Shown here: in pieces, positions 46,556 through 57,892 of the stretch
How the letters are laid out: each line of letters opens with the position of its first letter
Numbering within the stretch: position 1 is the stretch's first letter
Origin: Miscanthus floridulus
Lineage: Eukaryota; Streptophyta; Magnoliopsida; Poales; Poaceae
Assembly (NCBI RefSeq): GCF_019320115.1
Contig: NC_089589.1
Span: 26,822,487 to 26,886,486, forward strand
DNA: 64,000 bases
Direction of reading: 5' to 3'
Made by a program: the position numbers and the translations under genes
The notes under the pieces: model-generated
Told to the model about the DNA's origin: nothing
Seen by the model: the letters and a program-made list of their open reading frames with translations, nothing else
Database searches by the model: none

Positions 46556-46869
46556 TGCAATAGACCCAAAATGGTTGCAATAATGCCAATAGCAACATGA
46601 CTTTGGCGTTGAGAGGCATTGCAAGTGCAACCGTGGGTATAGCCTTGGACAACGTTTTGCTGGGCGGTTTTGCAAATACTTTTGGCAATTGCAACACCTG
46701 GCCATTGCAGTCTTAAGGTTTTGCTAATGTTGTATGTGTAGCAACAACAAGTACTGCAATGCTTGGGCGTTACTGGACCTTGCAATGATAAAATGCCCAT
46801 GTCATAGCAAATGGTGCGCTAGCAATGAAGAATGTGTGTTGCAAGACAATGTATTGCCACGCATATCGA
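46556..46869. other. TTGCAA/TTGCCA-rich spacer
   Basis: Non-coding, with many GCAAT/ATTGC motifs continuous with the repeats that follow. Confidence 0.35.
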
Positions 46870-47190
46870 GTGTGGCAACAGGACTTATGTCGCAACACCA
46901 AGAAATGGTGGCATGATGTGCAATTGCCATGCCCAAGGTTTGGTTCCTATAAGGTGCAGCCGCTATTGTTATGCATAATGGGTGTGGCAACAGGAGTTAT
47001 GTCACAATACCAAGAAGTGCACATGTTGCCACAAGCTTTCGTTGTGATACGGTGCATCCTTTATTGCTACGCATGACGAGTGTGGCAACAAGACTTATGT
47101 GGCAACACCAAGAAGTGATGGCAATTGCCACGTTCAATGTTGCATTGCTATAAGACGCAACCTCTATTGCTACGAGGATTGTTCGTTGCT
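46870..47190. repeat. Diverged tandem repeat of about 100-112 bp, three units
   Basis: Unit starts GTGTGGCAAC at 46870, 46982 and 47080. Each continues A(A/G)GA(C/G)TTATGT..CAA..CCAAGAA and later TTGCCA and CTATTGCTA. No coding function is seen. Confidence 0.6.
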
Positions 47191-48475
47191 ATACGATATA
47201 TTGCCACAGAAAATGTGGAGCCGCTTTAACAACGCTTTTGGTTTGGTCCCAACAGGCAATATTGTAGCGCCATTAATAATTAGAAACTCAATAGACATCA
47301 ACAAAGCATTTGAATAAAACCATTAAACCAAAATATTGACTTGTTTAATTTGTTCACATCTGGAATTTTTGAAATAAATTTACATCTGGAATTAAATGAT
47401 CCAATTTCAAACTCAGGCTACACACAATATTGAAACAAAGTGTTGTCGATCAAAACTGACCCGGAAGCATGGAATGACTTTTGGGCAATGTTTATAACAT
47501 AAATATAGCAATGAAAATTTATATGGAAAGTTGTATCAAAACTCATAGGAGAATAGAAGGAAAAGATGGTGCCATTCTCTGTCAAACCGGCCTGGCCGGC
47601 CTCCCTAACCAGCCAGGCCGGCTCCCTGCGCTGCTGGCATGCTGCTGCTGCTATGCCTTGCCTGTTGACCAGCTAGGCTGGCTGGCTGCTGGGCCGGCCA
47701 AGCCGCTGGCAGGCTGCATGTGGAGCTCACTATGCTAGTATGTGTGTCCTCACCATGGTACAAACTATTGGCTTATGTGGAGCTCAAGGTAGGGATAGCA
47801 GAGGCATACCATCGTCATGTACATTGTCAAACGCTACAAGTTTGGTATAGGATGTGTCTCCATCAGAGATTGTTTGAAAAATTAAAAAAAATTAAATATA
47901 AAAATATGTGAATTAGACAAATATTTGAGACACAAAATAACTTAAATAAAAAACTTATCAACACCAAATATGTAGATCAGGTCGGCCACTACAACTTGTG
48001 TATTAATTATGTGAACATTCAAGGTTGTTTAGGAATTGTAAATTTTATATTTCAAAATCTATGAACTTAGAACACATATTTGAGAATCTAAACGAATTTG
48101 CATAAGAAACTTTTCAACTCCAAAGTTACATATTGTACTAAGAACAACAACTTTCCTATAGACCATGTCAACATCTCAGGTTGTTTAAAAAAAATAATTT
48201 CAAAATTCATGAATTTAAAACAATATTTTAGGACTCTAAACAATTAAAATAAAAAACTTCTCAACTAAAAAGTTGTAGATTTTATCGAGAGCTACTATTT
48301 TGATATAAAGTTTATCTTTGTCCAAATTTATATAGAAAAGTTATGAATTATTTTTGGTGACACTATTTTGAGAGGTGGGTAGCTTGAGGCGTCTGTATTT
48401 AAAAATCGATTGTTAGAGACGGATAGAATGTCAGTCTCTATTAATATCTATTTTCACAAACATAACATCTTAAGA
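47191..48475. other. Unassigned A/T-rich DNA with a GGCCGGC-rich patch
   Basis: 47585-47720 holds repeated CCGGCC/GGCCGGC motifs. Otherwise A/T-rich with only short frames. It ends TTAAGA before the CACTA terminus, AGA (48473-48475) being the target duplication. Confidence 0.4.
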
Positions 48476-48493
48476 CACTACTGGAAACAGAGA

Positions 48494-49088
48494 CTTTGCC
48501 GAGTGTCAAAAATCGGACACTCGGCAAAGATCTTCTTTGTCGAGTGCTGCACTCGACAAAGAATTGCACTCGGCAAAGATTTCTTTGCCGAGTGCCGGGC
48601 ACTCGGCAAACACAGGCACTCGGCAAAGGACTTCTTTGCCGAGTGCCAGACTCTCGGCAAAATCTCTACACTCGGCATAGGCTGCCCGTGAAACGGCGCC
48701 CTGCCACGGCCTTCTTTGCCGAGCGCCTGCGGTTAGGCACTCGGCAAAGATTTGTTTTTTTTGTTTTTAATTTCTTTGCCGAGTGCCCCAGATCTGGCAC
48801 TCGGCAAAGATTTATTTTTTTTTAAATTCTTTGCCGAGTGTCTCAGATCTGGCGCTCGGCAAAGAAATATTTTTTATTTTTAAAATACTTTGCCGAGTGC
48901 CCCCTGGACGGCACTCGGCAAAGATTTAATTTTTTTTATTATTTCTTTGCCGAGTGCTCCCGTGGATGCACTCGGCAAAGAGGAAATTTTAAAAAAAAAT
49001 CAAAACATTCTTTGCCGAGTGCCTGATGGCTGGCACTCGGCAAAGACACCCTTTGCTGAGTGTCATGCCCCGGCACTCGGCAAAGTTT
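48494..49088. repeat. Left subterminal hairpin array of CACTA element 2
   Basis: About a dozen TTTGCCGAGTGC..GCACTCGGCAAAG units with A/T spacers. The inner part is homologous to 7557-7923. Confidence 0.85.
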
Positions 49089-50422
49089 TTTTGTTTTTTT
49101 TGTTTTTGGCCTCCAATTTTTTTGTGCTGCCTTTTTAAAGCACCAGGAACTCCTAGTTACAATTTGGGGATTTTTTGTGGCTTTTTGTTATATTTAGTTA
49201 CTTTATTTCGTTTACTTGAATTTTTCCGGAAATTAGAAATTTGAACTGCATGTGGTACGAATAATGGAGTTTAATGATTCGAAAATTGATAGTCATGTTA
49301 GTGAGTGTTATGAGAGGCCGTATCCAGGAACGGACCCGAAATTTCGGACATCTTGTTCACGAAACATGTCCGCGAAATTGCGTGTGAAGTGTTTATAAAT
49401 TCTATAAAAAGCAAACGAAGTCCGAAAATCATGAAACGTGTTGAGATGTCGTGATATCATATGTGGAGGCTATGATAAAATTTTCAGAAGATTTCGTGCA
49501 CGTTGTCACGTACGATGCTTACAAACCAGGACATCTCCACATGTGATATCAGATCCCCCGGCCGCGCCGCCCTGACCCCGGCCGGCCCTGCGCCCCAGCC
49601 GCGCCTTTTTCCGGCCTTGCCCTGCCCCCGGCCACGCCCCGTGGACCACCCGCCCCAACGCCATCCGTGCTTGACCCCGTCCCCGACTCCGCCCGATCCC
49701 GACGCCGCCCGCCCCTACCCCATCGCCCGTCAGGTATGCCTTCTCACTTATTATTGTCGAGGTAGTGGTAGTTGTAGTAGTATTAGTTGTACTAGTGGTA
49801 GTATTAGTACAACTAGTGGTAGTATTAGTAGTAGAATTAGTGGTAGTAGTAGTAGAAGTAGTGGTAGTACTAGTAGTACAACTAATGATATTAGTTGTAG
49901 CAATAGTGGTAGTAGTAGAAGAACCAATGGTAGTAGTAGTAGCAATAGTGAAAGTAGTAGTACAAGTAGTGGTACTACTTGGATATATTCTTCTGCATGG
50001 ATTGATATCCAAACTACATGGCTTCTGTTGAGCCATATGTGCTTGTCGGCCATCGTGCCGTTGTTTTTTGCAGGTTTTGGAAACCTCACCGTGCAGGGGA
50101 GGTTCTGCCGAATTTTTTTATAAATAACAGTATTTTGTTCCATTTTTGTAGAGAAGAGCCCGTCAGAGTTGAGTCGGAGTTCTCGCCACCGTGTCGGTCT
50201 GCCTGCACCGCGTCGTCTCGCCACTACACCGACCCGCCACGGCCCCGCTAGCCTGACTCCGTCGCCACCCTAGGTATAACCCCTCTTTTCGTATCATTGT
50301 CGTAGATCGCGTAACCCAGTTAGGCGTCTCCCGTTCGAAAGAGATACGGTTGGAGGTATGCAGATCTTTGCATATCTATGACCGTATCTATTTCGGATTG
50401 TCCACGCTTTTTGGACAGCCCG
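49089..50422 (+). other. CACTA element 2 promoter/leader region
   Basis: Unique stretch GGCCTCCAATTTTT.. (49110-49555), a GC-rich block (49556-49740), an AGT trinucleotide tract (49745-49986), then leader sequence. No real gene. The Ser-rich and Val-rich frames come from the trinucleotide tract. Confidence 0.6.
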
Positions 50423-50617
50423 CGGATGCGTAGATGGGTTAGTTTCCATGTTCTGCTCTAGTCCGAGACAGAGTTTCGGCATCACCTCCCTGTTGTTCTC
50501 CGGATACACACTCTTCTTTGGCAGGACGTGTATCTGGAGAACAGCGGGGAGGTGCTGCCGAAATTCTGTCTCGGATAGGAGTAGAGCATGGAAACTAACC
50601 TCATCTACACATCTACG
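50423..50617. repeat. Large imperfect hairpin in CACTA element 2 leader
   Basis: Counterpart of 6421-6619. Arms CGCGGATGCGTAGATGGGTT.. and ..AACCTCATCTACACATCTACG pair over about 85 bases with the loop near 50515. Confidence 0.75.
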
Positions 50618-50712
50618 GGTGGGATTAGGACCTATCCTCACCTATTAGACAGTAGGAACACCATGTACATGCAATTAATGGTTACATTACTTGCCGATAC
50701 ATATGTTAGAGG

Positions 50713-51552
50713 ATGGATGACCGTCAGTGGATGTACACGGGCTGGAGAAGTCAGAGTGATTACACCACGGAATGGATGAACAAGACCGATGCTTTCTTGA
50801 ACAGTGCATTTGGCAACGCTGCTAAAGGACATTGCCTAGTTTTGTGTCCCTGCAGCAAATGTGGAAACAGGAGAAGGGTAAACAAGGTGGAAATGGGTAA
50901 ACATCTTGTGAAGAATGGATTTACGCCGGACTACACCCGGTGGGTCCACCATGGTGAAGCCCATCGTATGAGAGAGGAGGTGGTGAGACCACGGGTGGAG
51001 GCTTTTGATGCTGATGCCGGGGTAGTAGACATGTTAGATGACTTTCACCAAGGACAGTTCAATGAGGGACGTGAGAAGGAGGAGATGGAAGCAGCCGCAC
51101 AGGCGTTCTACGATATGATGGACTCGGCACAGAAACCCCTTCACGATCGGTCAACGGTGTCTCAACTGGATGCCATTGGACGCTTAATGGGGTTGAAGTC
51201 TGAGTTAAACTTAAGTCGACCTGGCTTCGATAAGATGTTGGCCGTGATTGGCACCTTGCTTCCGGAGGGCCACATTCTGCCGAAGAGCATGTACGAGTCA
51301 CAGAAACTCCTTCGAGCACTTAAGATGCCGTATGAGCAGATACATGCTTGTCCGAAAGGGTGTCTCCTATTTAGGAAAGAACACGAGCATGCAAAGTTCT
51401 GTCCAAAGTGTAAATCCTCCAGGTACCTGGAGGTAGACTCTGATGATGGCCAGAAGATTATTTCTAATACATGTAATACTATATTTTTTGTAATTATGTT
51501 TTGTTCATTTTTGCATATATTTCTAATACATGTAATACTATATTTTTTGTAA
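50713..51552 (+). pseudogene. TNPD remnant fused to its own 3' region by an internal deletion
   Basis: It starts MDDRQWMYTGWRSQSDYT and is nearly identical to element 1 TNPD up to LEVDSDDGQK. At 51456 it jumps to the sequence following the TNPD stop codon of element 1 (ATTATTTCTAATACATG), adding about 30 unrelated hydrophobic residues. The deletion removes the tnp2 catalytic region, DUF4218 and the acidic tail, about 2 kb relative to element 1. Only the transposase-associated N-terminal domain (CPCSKCGNRR) remains. The 279-residue frame is open, so a truncated protein able to compete with full transposase is possible but untested. Confidence 0.82.
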
Positions 51553-51628
51553 TTATGTTTTGTTTATTTTTGCACCTATTTCTAATTACGTCTTGTTTTT
51601 CTTTTTTATTGCAGGTGATTGAACAAAG

Positions 51629-53775
51629 ATGGCGGGCGACCGTCATAGGTCTGTGAACTCGATTTACCAAAGACAACGCCGGTCACAGGAGGGGGCGGCA
51701 GAGGGATCAAACAGGAGGAGGAGGACCGCTTGCCGCAGGAGGGGGCCGTCTCCTCCCACGCCACGTGAGGAGGACCGCCAGCCGCAGGAGGAGGTGGCGC
51801 CCGTGGACGAGTCAGACGAGGAGTTGGTTCGGCAGACGGAGGAGGAGGAGGAGGAGGAGGAGGTGGTGGAGGAGGAGGAGGGGGGGGAGGCAGTAGGCAC
51901 GGGTTCCGCTTCCTCCAACTCCTCTTCGAGTGTCTACTTGCGAGGTCCCGCGAGCCTCCCACAGGTTCCGCTTCGTCACCAATGCCCACTGATTCGCCCC
52001 GAAGGACAAAAGTAAGTAACTGTATATGTTATCACCACTACTTCATATGATATGATGAAAAAAACTAATAATTTTTCTTAATTACTTGTGTAGGAACTGG
52101 GTGGTTGTGTCGGGTGGTAGCGCACGGCTAGTCAACGGCATCCTGGGTCTTCTGTGCAGGCAGCACTTCCTCGGCATTGTCACGTACGCATCGAAGACGG
52201 AGCCGGCCTACTCGTTTGACCACTACGTCGTCGCCTCCGATGCGGAGTACCCCAACAAGGCGGCGCGAGTGAAGGCAGAGTTTTGGGTAAGTCTCCCTTG
52301 CACAACATTGCTCAATACGTCGCATTCATTAGACTTTTCTTGAAATAATGAATCGATACATCGCTTTTGTATGCAGACTTATTACAGATGCGAGGAGGGA
52401 TTTGAGGCCAGGGCGGAGCAGGCGACTACCAAAGCCTGTAAAAAACTCGTCACCGACATGCATCACGAGGCGCGCATCCAGGCCATCATAACCTACTACG
52501 GGTCGAAGCTTGGAGAGAGAAAAACCAAGAAAGACGCAAGAGAGATGCAGCTGACCCGGGAGCAGTACCTTGAGGTAAATGAAGAACATCAACATTGATT
52601 CGATTTGAGATTAAGTTGGTTTAATTTGATCTTCTTATATGTCCAATACTTGATGACGTGTAGGTGATTCCCTGGTGGTGGCAAGCGTATCCCGAGTGCT
52701 GGGCGATGATGGTGGACAGGTGGTTCACGGAGGAGTACCTCAAGATGCACAGGGATGCCCGGGACCGTCGTTTACTGATGCAAGGTCCAGCACACCATCA
52801 AGGCAGCCGCAACCTCGCCGGATACAAACAAGCATGGGTACGCGAATTGATTTATCTATTGTCACGCTCAGTTCTGTCTGATTTCTAATCATCGTGCTGT
52901 CTTTCTCGCAGTCGGCGTCACATAGTGGCCAGGCTTGCTCGGACTTCCAGGCATGGTGTATGGCCCACAAGGGTAAGGCGACGTCCGACGTCTCCTTCAA
53001 CCTGGAGGACCCGCCCGAGGCATACACGAACCCAAGCGTCCACTCCCGCATCAGTGAGTACACTGAGGTGGCGAGGTCGCTCCATGGGGCAGACCACGAT
53101 CCGAGCACCCAGGACTTCGATGGAGAGGCCGTCATGAGGGCGGGGCAAGGCAAGAAGCATGGACGGTTCTGGCTTGGCGATGGCGTCATCGACACGGCCT
53201 CTACTCCCTCTCTCTCCCAGATCCGAGCACGGAGCACGAGCGAGAGCCCGGCCATTCGCACACGGCCGACCGTTGCACAGCACCGGGTCGACGCACTCGA
53301 GGTTATTCCTGTTTTACTCGTCATACATTGATCTTTATACACCTTAATTAGCTTTGCATTACTGAAACATTGGAGTGAAATATTGCAGGCCCGGCTGGAA
53401 CAAGAAATGAAGGAACGTCAGGCCGAGCGGGCCGAGCGGCAGGCCCAGGCGCAGAGGCTGATGGATATTACGGATTTCCTACAAGGGCTTGGGCAACGTA
53501 TGGGCTTGTCTCTGCCACCTGGGCTGTTGGTTCCACCTCCGCCTCCGCGTTCTGCAGCTGCAGCTACTCCTGTGAGTATCAAAATTTTTTACTTTCACTT
53601 GTGCTTTGCTTGTATGGCCTCTATCGTCCTAGATTAGCTATCAAAATAATCTTGTCTCACATGCAATCTTTTCTCCTTTGTGCAGTCTCCATCTGACGGT
53701 GGTTCGAATAATCCACCTCATGCACCTACGAATGATGCATCTGGGCCTTCACCACAGTCGCAGTGGCCGAGATGA
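51629..53775 (+). CDS. TNPA-like CACTA accessory protein (Transposase_24 type), intact
   Basis: Seven exons with GT..AG borders join in one frame: 51629-52011, 52094-52286, 52377-52574, 52664-52837, 52912-53301, 53389-53571, 53686-53775, giving 536 residues. Exon 1 is basic then strongly acidic (Glu run at 51838-51885). The centre (residues about 128-320) carries NWVVVSGGSARLVNGILG, KAARVKAEFWTYYRCEEG, KLGERKTKKDAREMQL and IPWWWQAYPECWAMMV, a plant En/Spm-type DNA-binding region. Near the end is a helical heptad-like stretch (RLEQEMKERQAERAERQAQ) and a Pro-rich tail. The family protein binds the subterminal hairpins and brings the ends together. The ATG at 51629 follows an acceptor-like TTGCAG. 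The element 1 counterpart is broken. Confidence 0.85.
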
Positions 53776-54097
53776 GTGCATGTTGTATTTTTTACATTTG
53801 TTGTTCACTTGGTGATGGACTTGTGATGCACTTGTGGACTTTGATGGACTTGTAAACTTATTTGGATGGACTTAAGCACTTATTATTATATATTGTGATG
53901 GATGTGATATGGGCGAATGGATGTGTGGATGGATGAGATATATATGTGATGGATGAGATATATATGCGATGGATGAGATATATATGTGATGGATGAGATA
54001 TATATGTGATGGATGAGATATATATGTGATATATGTTTGTATGAATGTATTTGTCATGATGGAATGCAAAAAAAAAAATATATTTGCCGTTTTGGGT
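53776..54097. repeat. TNPA 3' region with 20-21-bp tandem repeat
   Basis: About 53918-54028 contains five or six copies of ATGGATGAGATATATATGTG. The rest is A/T-rich and non-coding. Confidence 0.75.
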
Positions 54098-54957
54098 CAC
54101 TTTGCCGAGTGTTGCACTCGGCAAAGGACCCCTTTGCCGAGCGCAATGGTCACAACACTCGGCAAAGCTGGCAAAATGGGCGACCAGAAAACAGATTTTC
54201 CAGCTTTGTCGAGTGCTGTGACTATAACACTCGGCAAAGAAATTTTAAAAAAAAAATTTAAACTTTGCCGAGTGCCTGCCGTGTTGGCACTCGGCAAAGA
54301 GTTTTTTTTTAAAAAAAAATCTTTGCCGAGTGCCTAGAGTGGTGGCACTCGGCAAAGAAAATTTCCAAAAAAAATAAAAGCTCTTTGCCGAGTGCCTTCC
54401 GGGTTGACGCTCGGCAAATAATTTTTTTAAAAAAAATAAAAAATCTTTGCTGAGTGTCTGAAGGTTTGGCACTCGGCAAAGAAAATTTTCAAAAAAAAAT
54501 AAAAGCTCTTTGCCGAGTGCCTTCCGGGTTGGCGCTCGGCAAAGATTTTTTTTAAAAAAATAAAAAAGCTTTGCCGAGTGCATGGAGGGTTGGCACTCGG
54601 CAAAGAAAATTCTCAAAAAAAAAAAAAGCTCTTTGCTGAGTGCCTCACGTGTTGGCACCCAGCAAAGAAAGTTTTTAAAAAAATTTAAAAAAATCTTTGC
54701 CGAGTGCCGGTAGGGTTGACACTCGGCAAAGTGACCGTCAACGGAACCGGCGCCGTGACGGTCGCTTTTCTTTGCCGAGTGTTTCCGAGGCACTCGGCAA
54801 AGCCTTTGCCGAGTGCCCGATAAAATACACTCGGCAAAGAGTGCTTTGCCGATCAATTTTTTGCCGTGTGTGCTTTGCCGAGTGCCGCACTCGGCAAAGG
54901 CTTTGCCGAGTGCAATATAGCCTTTGCCGAGTGCCTCAGGCACTCGGCAAAGAACCT
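54098..54957. repeat. Right subterminal hairpin array of CACTA element 2
   Basis: About twenty TTTGCCGAGTGC..GCACTCGGCAAAG stems with T/A-run spacers, homologous (inverted) to 264-1075. Confidence 0.88.
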
Positions 54958-54973
54958 GAATCCAGTAGTGAGA

Positions 54974-55426
54974 TGATCGCCTTAGAACCTCTATCTTTAT
55001 AAGTAATTTTCAGATGCGGGTATTTACCTTGCTAGAGGCTGCCTGGCTATTTATGTAGACGCTGCCTCCTAAAATGATTTTTGTGGCAGGGAACTTCTCT
55101 AACTTTAACCATGTATTTTTTTTTTGAAAAAGTATGTTAACATCTACAAGTTGAAACAGATACATCATCATGACATATTTTCGTGGACAATTTAATGAAA
55201 TTATTTTATCTTGTAAATGTTAGTGTGTTTTTGTATGAACATGAATAAAGTTTGAGCAATTTAACTTAGCATAAAGGTAAACTGTGTTATTATTCGAAAC
55301 GGAGGAAGTAATATATAGAGGTATGTAATCTCGAGACTCCAGCAAGTGCATGGAAAACTGAAGAAACATATTTATCGGAAACTGATCGAAATTGTGCAAG
55401 TGAGTGTCCACATTCGCACGGAAATC
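54974..55426. other. Intergenic region 3' of the DC1 gene
   Basis: A/T-rich with no gene recognised. Probably includes the 3' untranslated region of the minus-strand DC1 gene. Confidence 0.45.
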
Positions 55427-56107
55427 TCACTCGTCCTGGAACATATTCATTAGAGACTCCCCTGCGCTTTGAGCAAGACCTCCCACAGCGGCTACATCAG
55501 CGGCTAGAGCAAGACCTCCCACAAATTTGCCCAGCGACGACTCCTTTTCCATGCTGCTGCTGGTGGTGGTGGCGGCGGCGGTGATGGTGGTGGTGGTGGA
55601 GGGCCTGGCGCCGTGCAGGCACTCGATGTGAAGGTCAAAGTTGCACAGCCCGCAGCGGTAGACCCAAACGAAACAGGGCTCGCGACATGCCGCGCATGCT
55701 CCCACGTCGGGCAAGGCCGTCAGGCTGTGATCCGGGTGCAGGTTGCTGCTCGCGGTCTGCGGCAGGCGCGAGCACCGCGGGTGCACGCCGAACCCGCACG
55801 GAGCGCAGTGGTACAGGAAGACGCCGGCGGGGACTTCCTCGCGGCACAGGTCGCAGACGCGCCGGCCGTCATCGTCGGTGCGGGCGAGGGTGAGGTCGTG
55901 CCACGGGTGCGCGAAGAAGGAGCTCAGGGTCTCCGGGTACTTGGCGCACTCCTCGTGCAGGTCGAAACCGCAGAGGCGGTGGTGGCAGCTGTAGCCGCTG
56001 CCGGTGAGCTTCTCCCCGCACAGGTCACAGAGGCGCGGCAGGTGGTACTTCGTCCTCAGCTTGAGCTCGTGTTGGGGATGGGAGAAATGGGCTGCCGGCA
56101 TGGCCAT
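55427..56107 (-). CDS. DC1-domain (C1-like Cys/His-rich) protein
   Basis: One open exon encodes 226 residues starting MAMPAAHFSHPQHELKLR. Three DC1-type modules are visible, each with the spacing H..CDxC..C..C..H..C: residues about 10-56 (LCDLCGEKLTGSGYSCHH, DLHEECAKYP), about 66-112 (VCDLCREEVPAG, FGVHPRCSRLP) and about 122-165 (ACAACREPCFVWVYRC, FDLHIECLH). A Thr/Ser-rich linker and a small Ala/Gly-rich helical C-terminus follow. These domains bind zinc and, in related proteins, lipids or other proteins; plant members are often stress-responsive, but the substrate here is unknown. A TATA-like TATATA lies upstream on the minus strand (56233-56241). Codon use is GC-rich and the frame is clean, so it is probably a working host gene. 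Confidence 0.85.
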   Translation of the reverse strand: MAMPAAHFSHPQHELKLRTKYHLPRLCDLCGEKLTGSGYSCHHRLCGFDLHEECAKYPETLSSFFAHPWHDLTLARTDDDGRRVCDLCREEVPAGVFLYHCAPCGFGVHPRCSRLPQTASSNLHPDHSLTALPDVGACAACREPCFVWVYRCGLCNFDLHIECLHGARPSTTTTITAAATTTSSSMEKESSLGKFVGGLALAADVAAVGGLAQSAGESLMNMFQDE

Positions 56108-56232
56108 GGCGTGGATTCGTTCGGATTCTCGGACTGTTACTCGCTCGGCTAGTTTTTTTTACTGTAGTAGTAGTTTAGTAGCTGCTTTTTCTCAAGTGAG
56201 CGGTCGTGAACGTTTATGATGATGATGCGTGT

Positions 56233-56241
56233 CTATATATA
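56233..56241 (-). promoter_or_regulatory. TATA box of the DC1 gene
   Basis: TATATATAG on the minus strand, about 125-135 bases upstream of the start codon at 56107. Confidence 0.5.
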
Positions 56242-56569
56242 CACGGAGAACTAGTAGCAAATTAAGCTGCCTGTTCCGGACGAGGTTATTATTATATAAA
56301 TGTGTGATTATTTCTCTTCTTTTTTTTTTGCTACATATACTTGGGTCACCGGGTCCTTAAGAAAATATATATCTTTGGTGGTCGGTATAAACATCTCGGT
56401 GGTCATCGACCCTCAAGAAAATATGTATCTTTGGTAGTTCGTACATATACCTTGGGGGTCATCGGTACTTAAGAAAATATATATATATTCTTGGAGGTGC
56501 TACATTTCCTTGACGCTATTCAAAATGTGATATCGTCTTTATTTTCTTGGCTGTCAAACCTTTAAAAAA
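56242..56569. repeat. Region with CTTGGTGGTCATCG..CTTAAGAAAATAT repeats
   Basis: Three diverged units around 56340, 56395 and 56450 read (CC)TTGG(G/T)GGTCATCG(A/G)..CTTAAGAAAATATAT. They resemble the motif at 17400-17460 and 57660-57760, as if both belonged to one element now split by the MULE-like insertion. No gene. Confidence 0.4.
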
Positions 56570-57647
56570 GGAAAAAATTGCCCCTGGACACTGAAAGTGA
56601 CCTCCCCTTGCCGGTGGACATTGAAAATGGAGCAACTTGGTGGACACTTTGATTTTTGTCAAATTTGCTGGTCGACACCGCGCCTAATAAAATATTAATT
56701 TCTTGCTTTGGAGGAGAGAGAAGAGTGGTGAAATGTTATTCATGCTCCTGCCTCTTTCTTTTTCCTCTCTCGCTTTCTTTTTTTTCCTGTGTCGGCGAGG
56801 CAGGTCGGTGCATGGCGCGGGCTTGCCGGCGGAGCGAGGTGTCCCTTTCTATTGTCCTTCGCCGTCGCTGTCGAGGCCCATGAGAGGGGCGTGCGGCCAG
56901 CTGGGCGAGGAAGAGCGCAGGGTGCGAGTGGCTAGGGAATCTCGCGTGCGGGTCTGTCTGCGGTGGTGGTGGTGCTCGCCGTCGTGATGGGGGTGAGAGT
57001 GGTTGCGGTGGGGGCTGGTCTCGCCGGCCATGGTGGGGGAGGTTGCAGGGACGGCGGGGAGGACTCGCGGGGCGTGTGTGGCTCGATTGGATGCGGCCGT
57101 CCATGGCGGGCTAGTGTCGGGGCAGGGGTCGCGCGACCGGCTGGAGCTCCCGTGGCTGAGCTGGCCTCTCCGGGCCTCATCGGAGCTCACAGCTGGAGCT
57201 GGAGCGGCCTTGGCGGGTAGGCACGTGCTGCACGCCACCGCCACCCACGCGGCGCCGGAGGTCCGCCCCTGCCCCCGACGGCGCCGCCCACAACCGGAGA
57301 TGCCGGCTGACCCTGCCCACGAGGGCGTGCGCTCCCCGGCTTCCGCCGCTGACACGTCCCAGAAAGTAGCAGACCATCCTTTGCCGGCAAGCCCGCGCCG
57401 TTCGCCGACCAGCCTCGTCGACACAGGAAATAAAAAGAAAGGAAGAGAGGAAGAAGAAAGTGGCAGGGGCAAGAATGACATTTCGCCACCCTTCTCTCTA
57501 CTCAAAAGCCCAAAATTATTATTTTATTGAACGCAGTGTCCACCAGTAAATTTGACAAGAAGCAATAAGAAGCAATGTGCTCATCAGCAAATCGCTTCAT
57601 TTTTAGTGTCCACCAGCACATGTAGGTCACTTTCAGCAAATTTTTCC
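56570..57647 (-). mobile_element. MULE-like element with long terminal inverted repeats
   Basis: The left end GGAAAAAATTGC(CCC)TGG.. and the right end (complement GGAAAAATTTGCTGAAAGTGACC) begin inverted arms of about 270-280 bases, covering GGTGGACACTG..AATAAAATA..AGAGAGAAG.. and a pyrimidine tract up to CGGGCTTGCCGGC. The interior (about 56850-57370) is GC-rich, resembling acquired gene sequence in Pack-MULEs. A clear 9-bp target duplication was not found. On the minus strand a 218-codon frame (56849-57505) runs through arm and interior without recognisable domains. The truncated counterpart is at 17516-18325. Confidence 0.5.
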
Positions 57648-57892
57648 ATAAAAATGATTTGTGATGGTCAACCCTCAAGGTAATTTGAATTTTCCTTGGT
57701 CTCTACCCTTGGTGGCCATCCTTGAGGGTTGGCCACCAAGAATAATTTTCTTGACGAGTTTTATGGTTGTTTTGAGGTTTTTTTTACTCTCTCTCAAAGA
57801 TATTCTATTTTGTGGTAGTTACTTCATATGATGGACACCCATGTAATGTTCTCTACAAAGTCAAATTCATCGATCACGTGCGGACTAGTTAG

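Larger units (their letters stand above)
48476..54970 (+). mobile_element. CACTA element 2, 6.5-kb deletion derivative
   Basis: The left end is CACTACTGGAAACAG and the right end is the complement of CACTACTGGATTCAG. It is flanked by a perfect 3-bp duplication AGA (48473-48475 and 54971-54973). Subterminal TTTGCCGAGTGC/GCACTCGGCAAAG arrays lie at both ends. Most of the TNPD gene is deleted at 51456, while the TNPA-like gene (51629-53775) is fully open. It is non-autonomous alone but has intact ends, so transposase from elsewhere might mobilise it. Confidence 0.93.
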
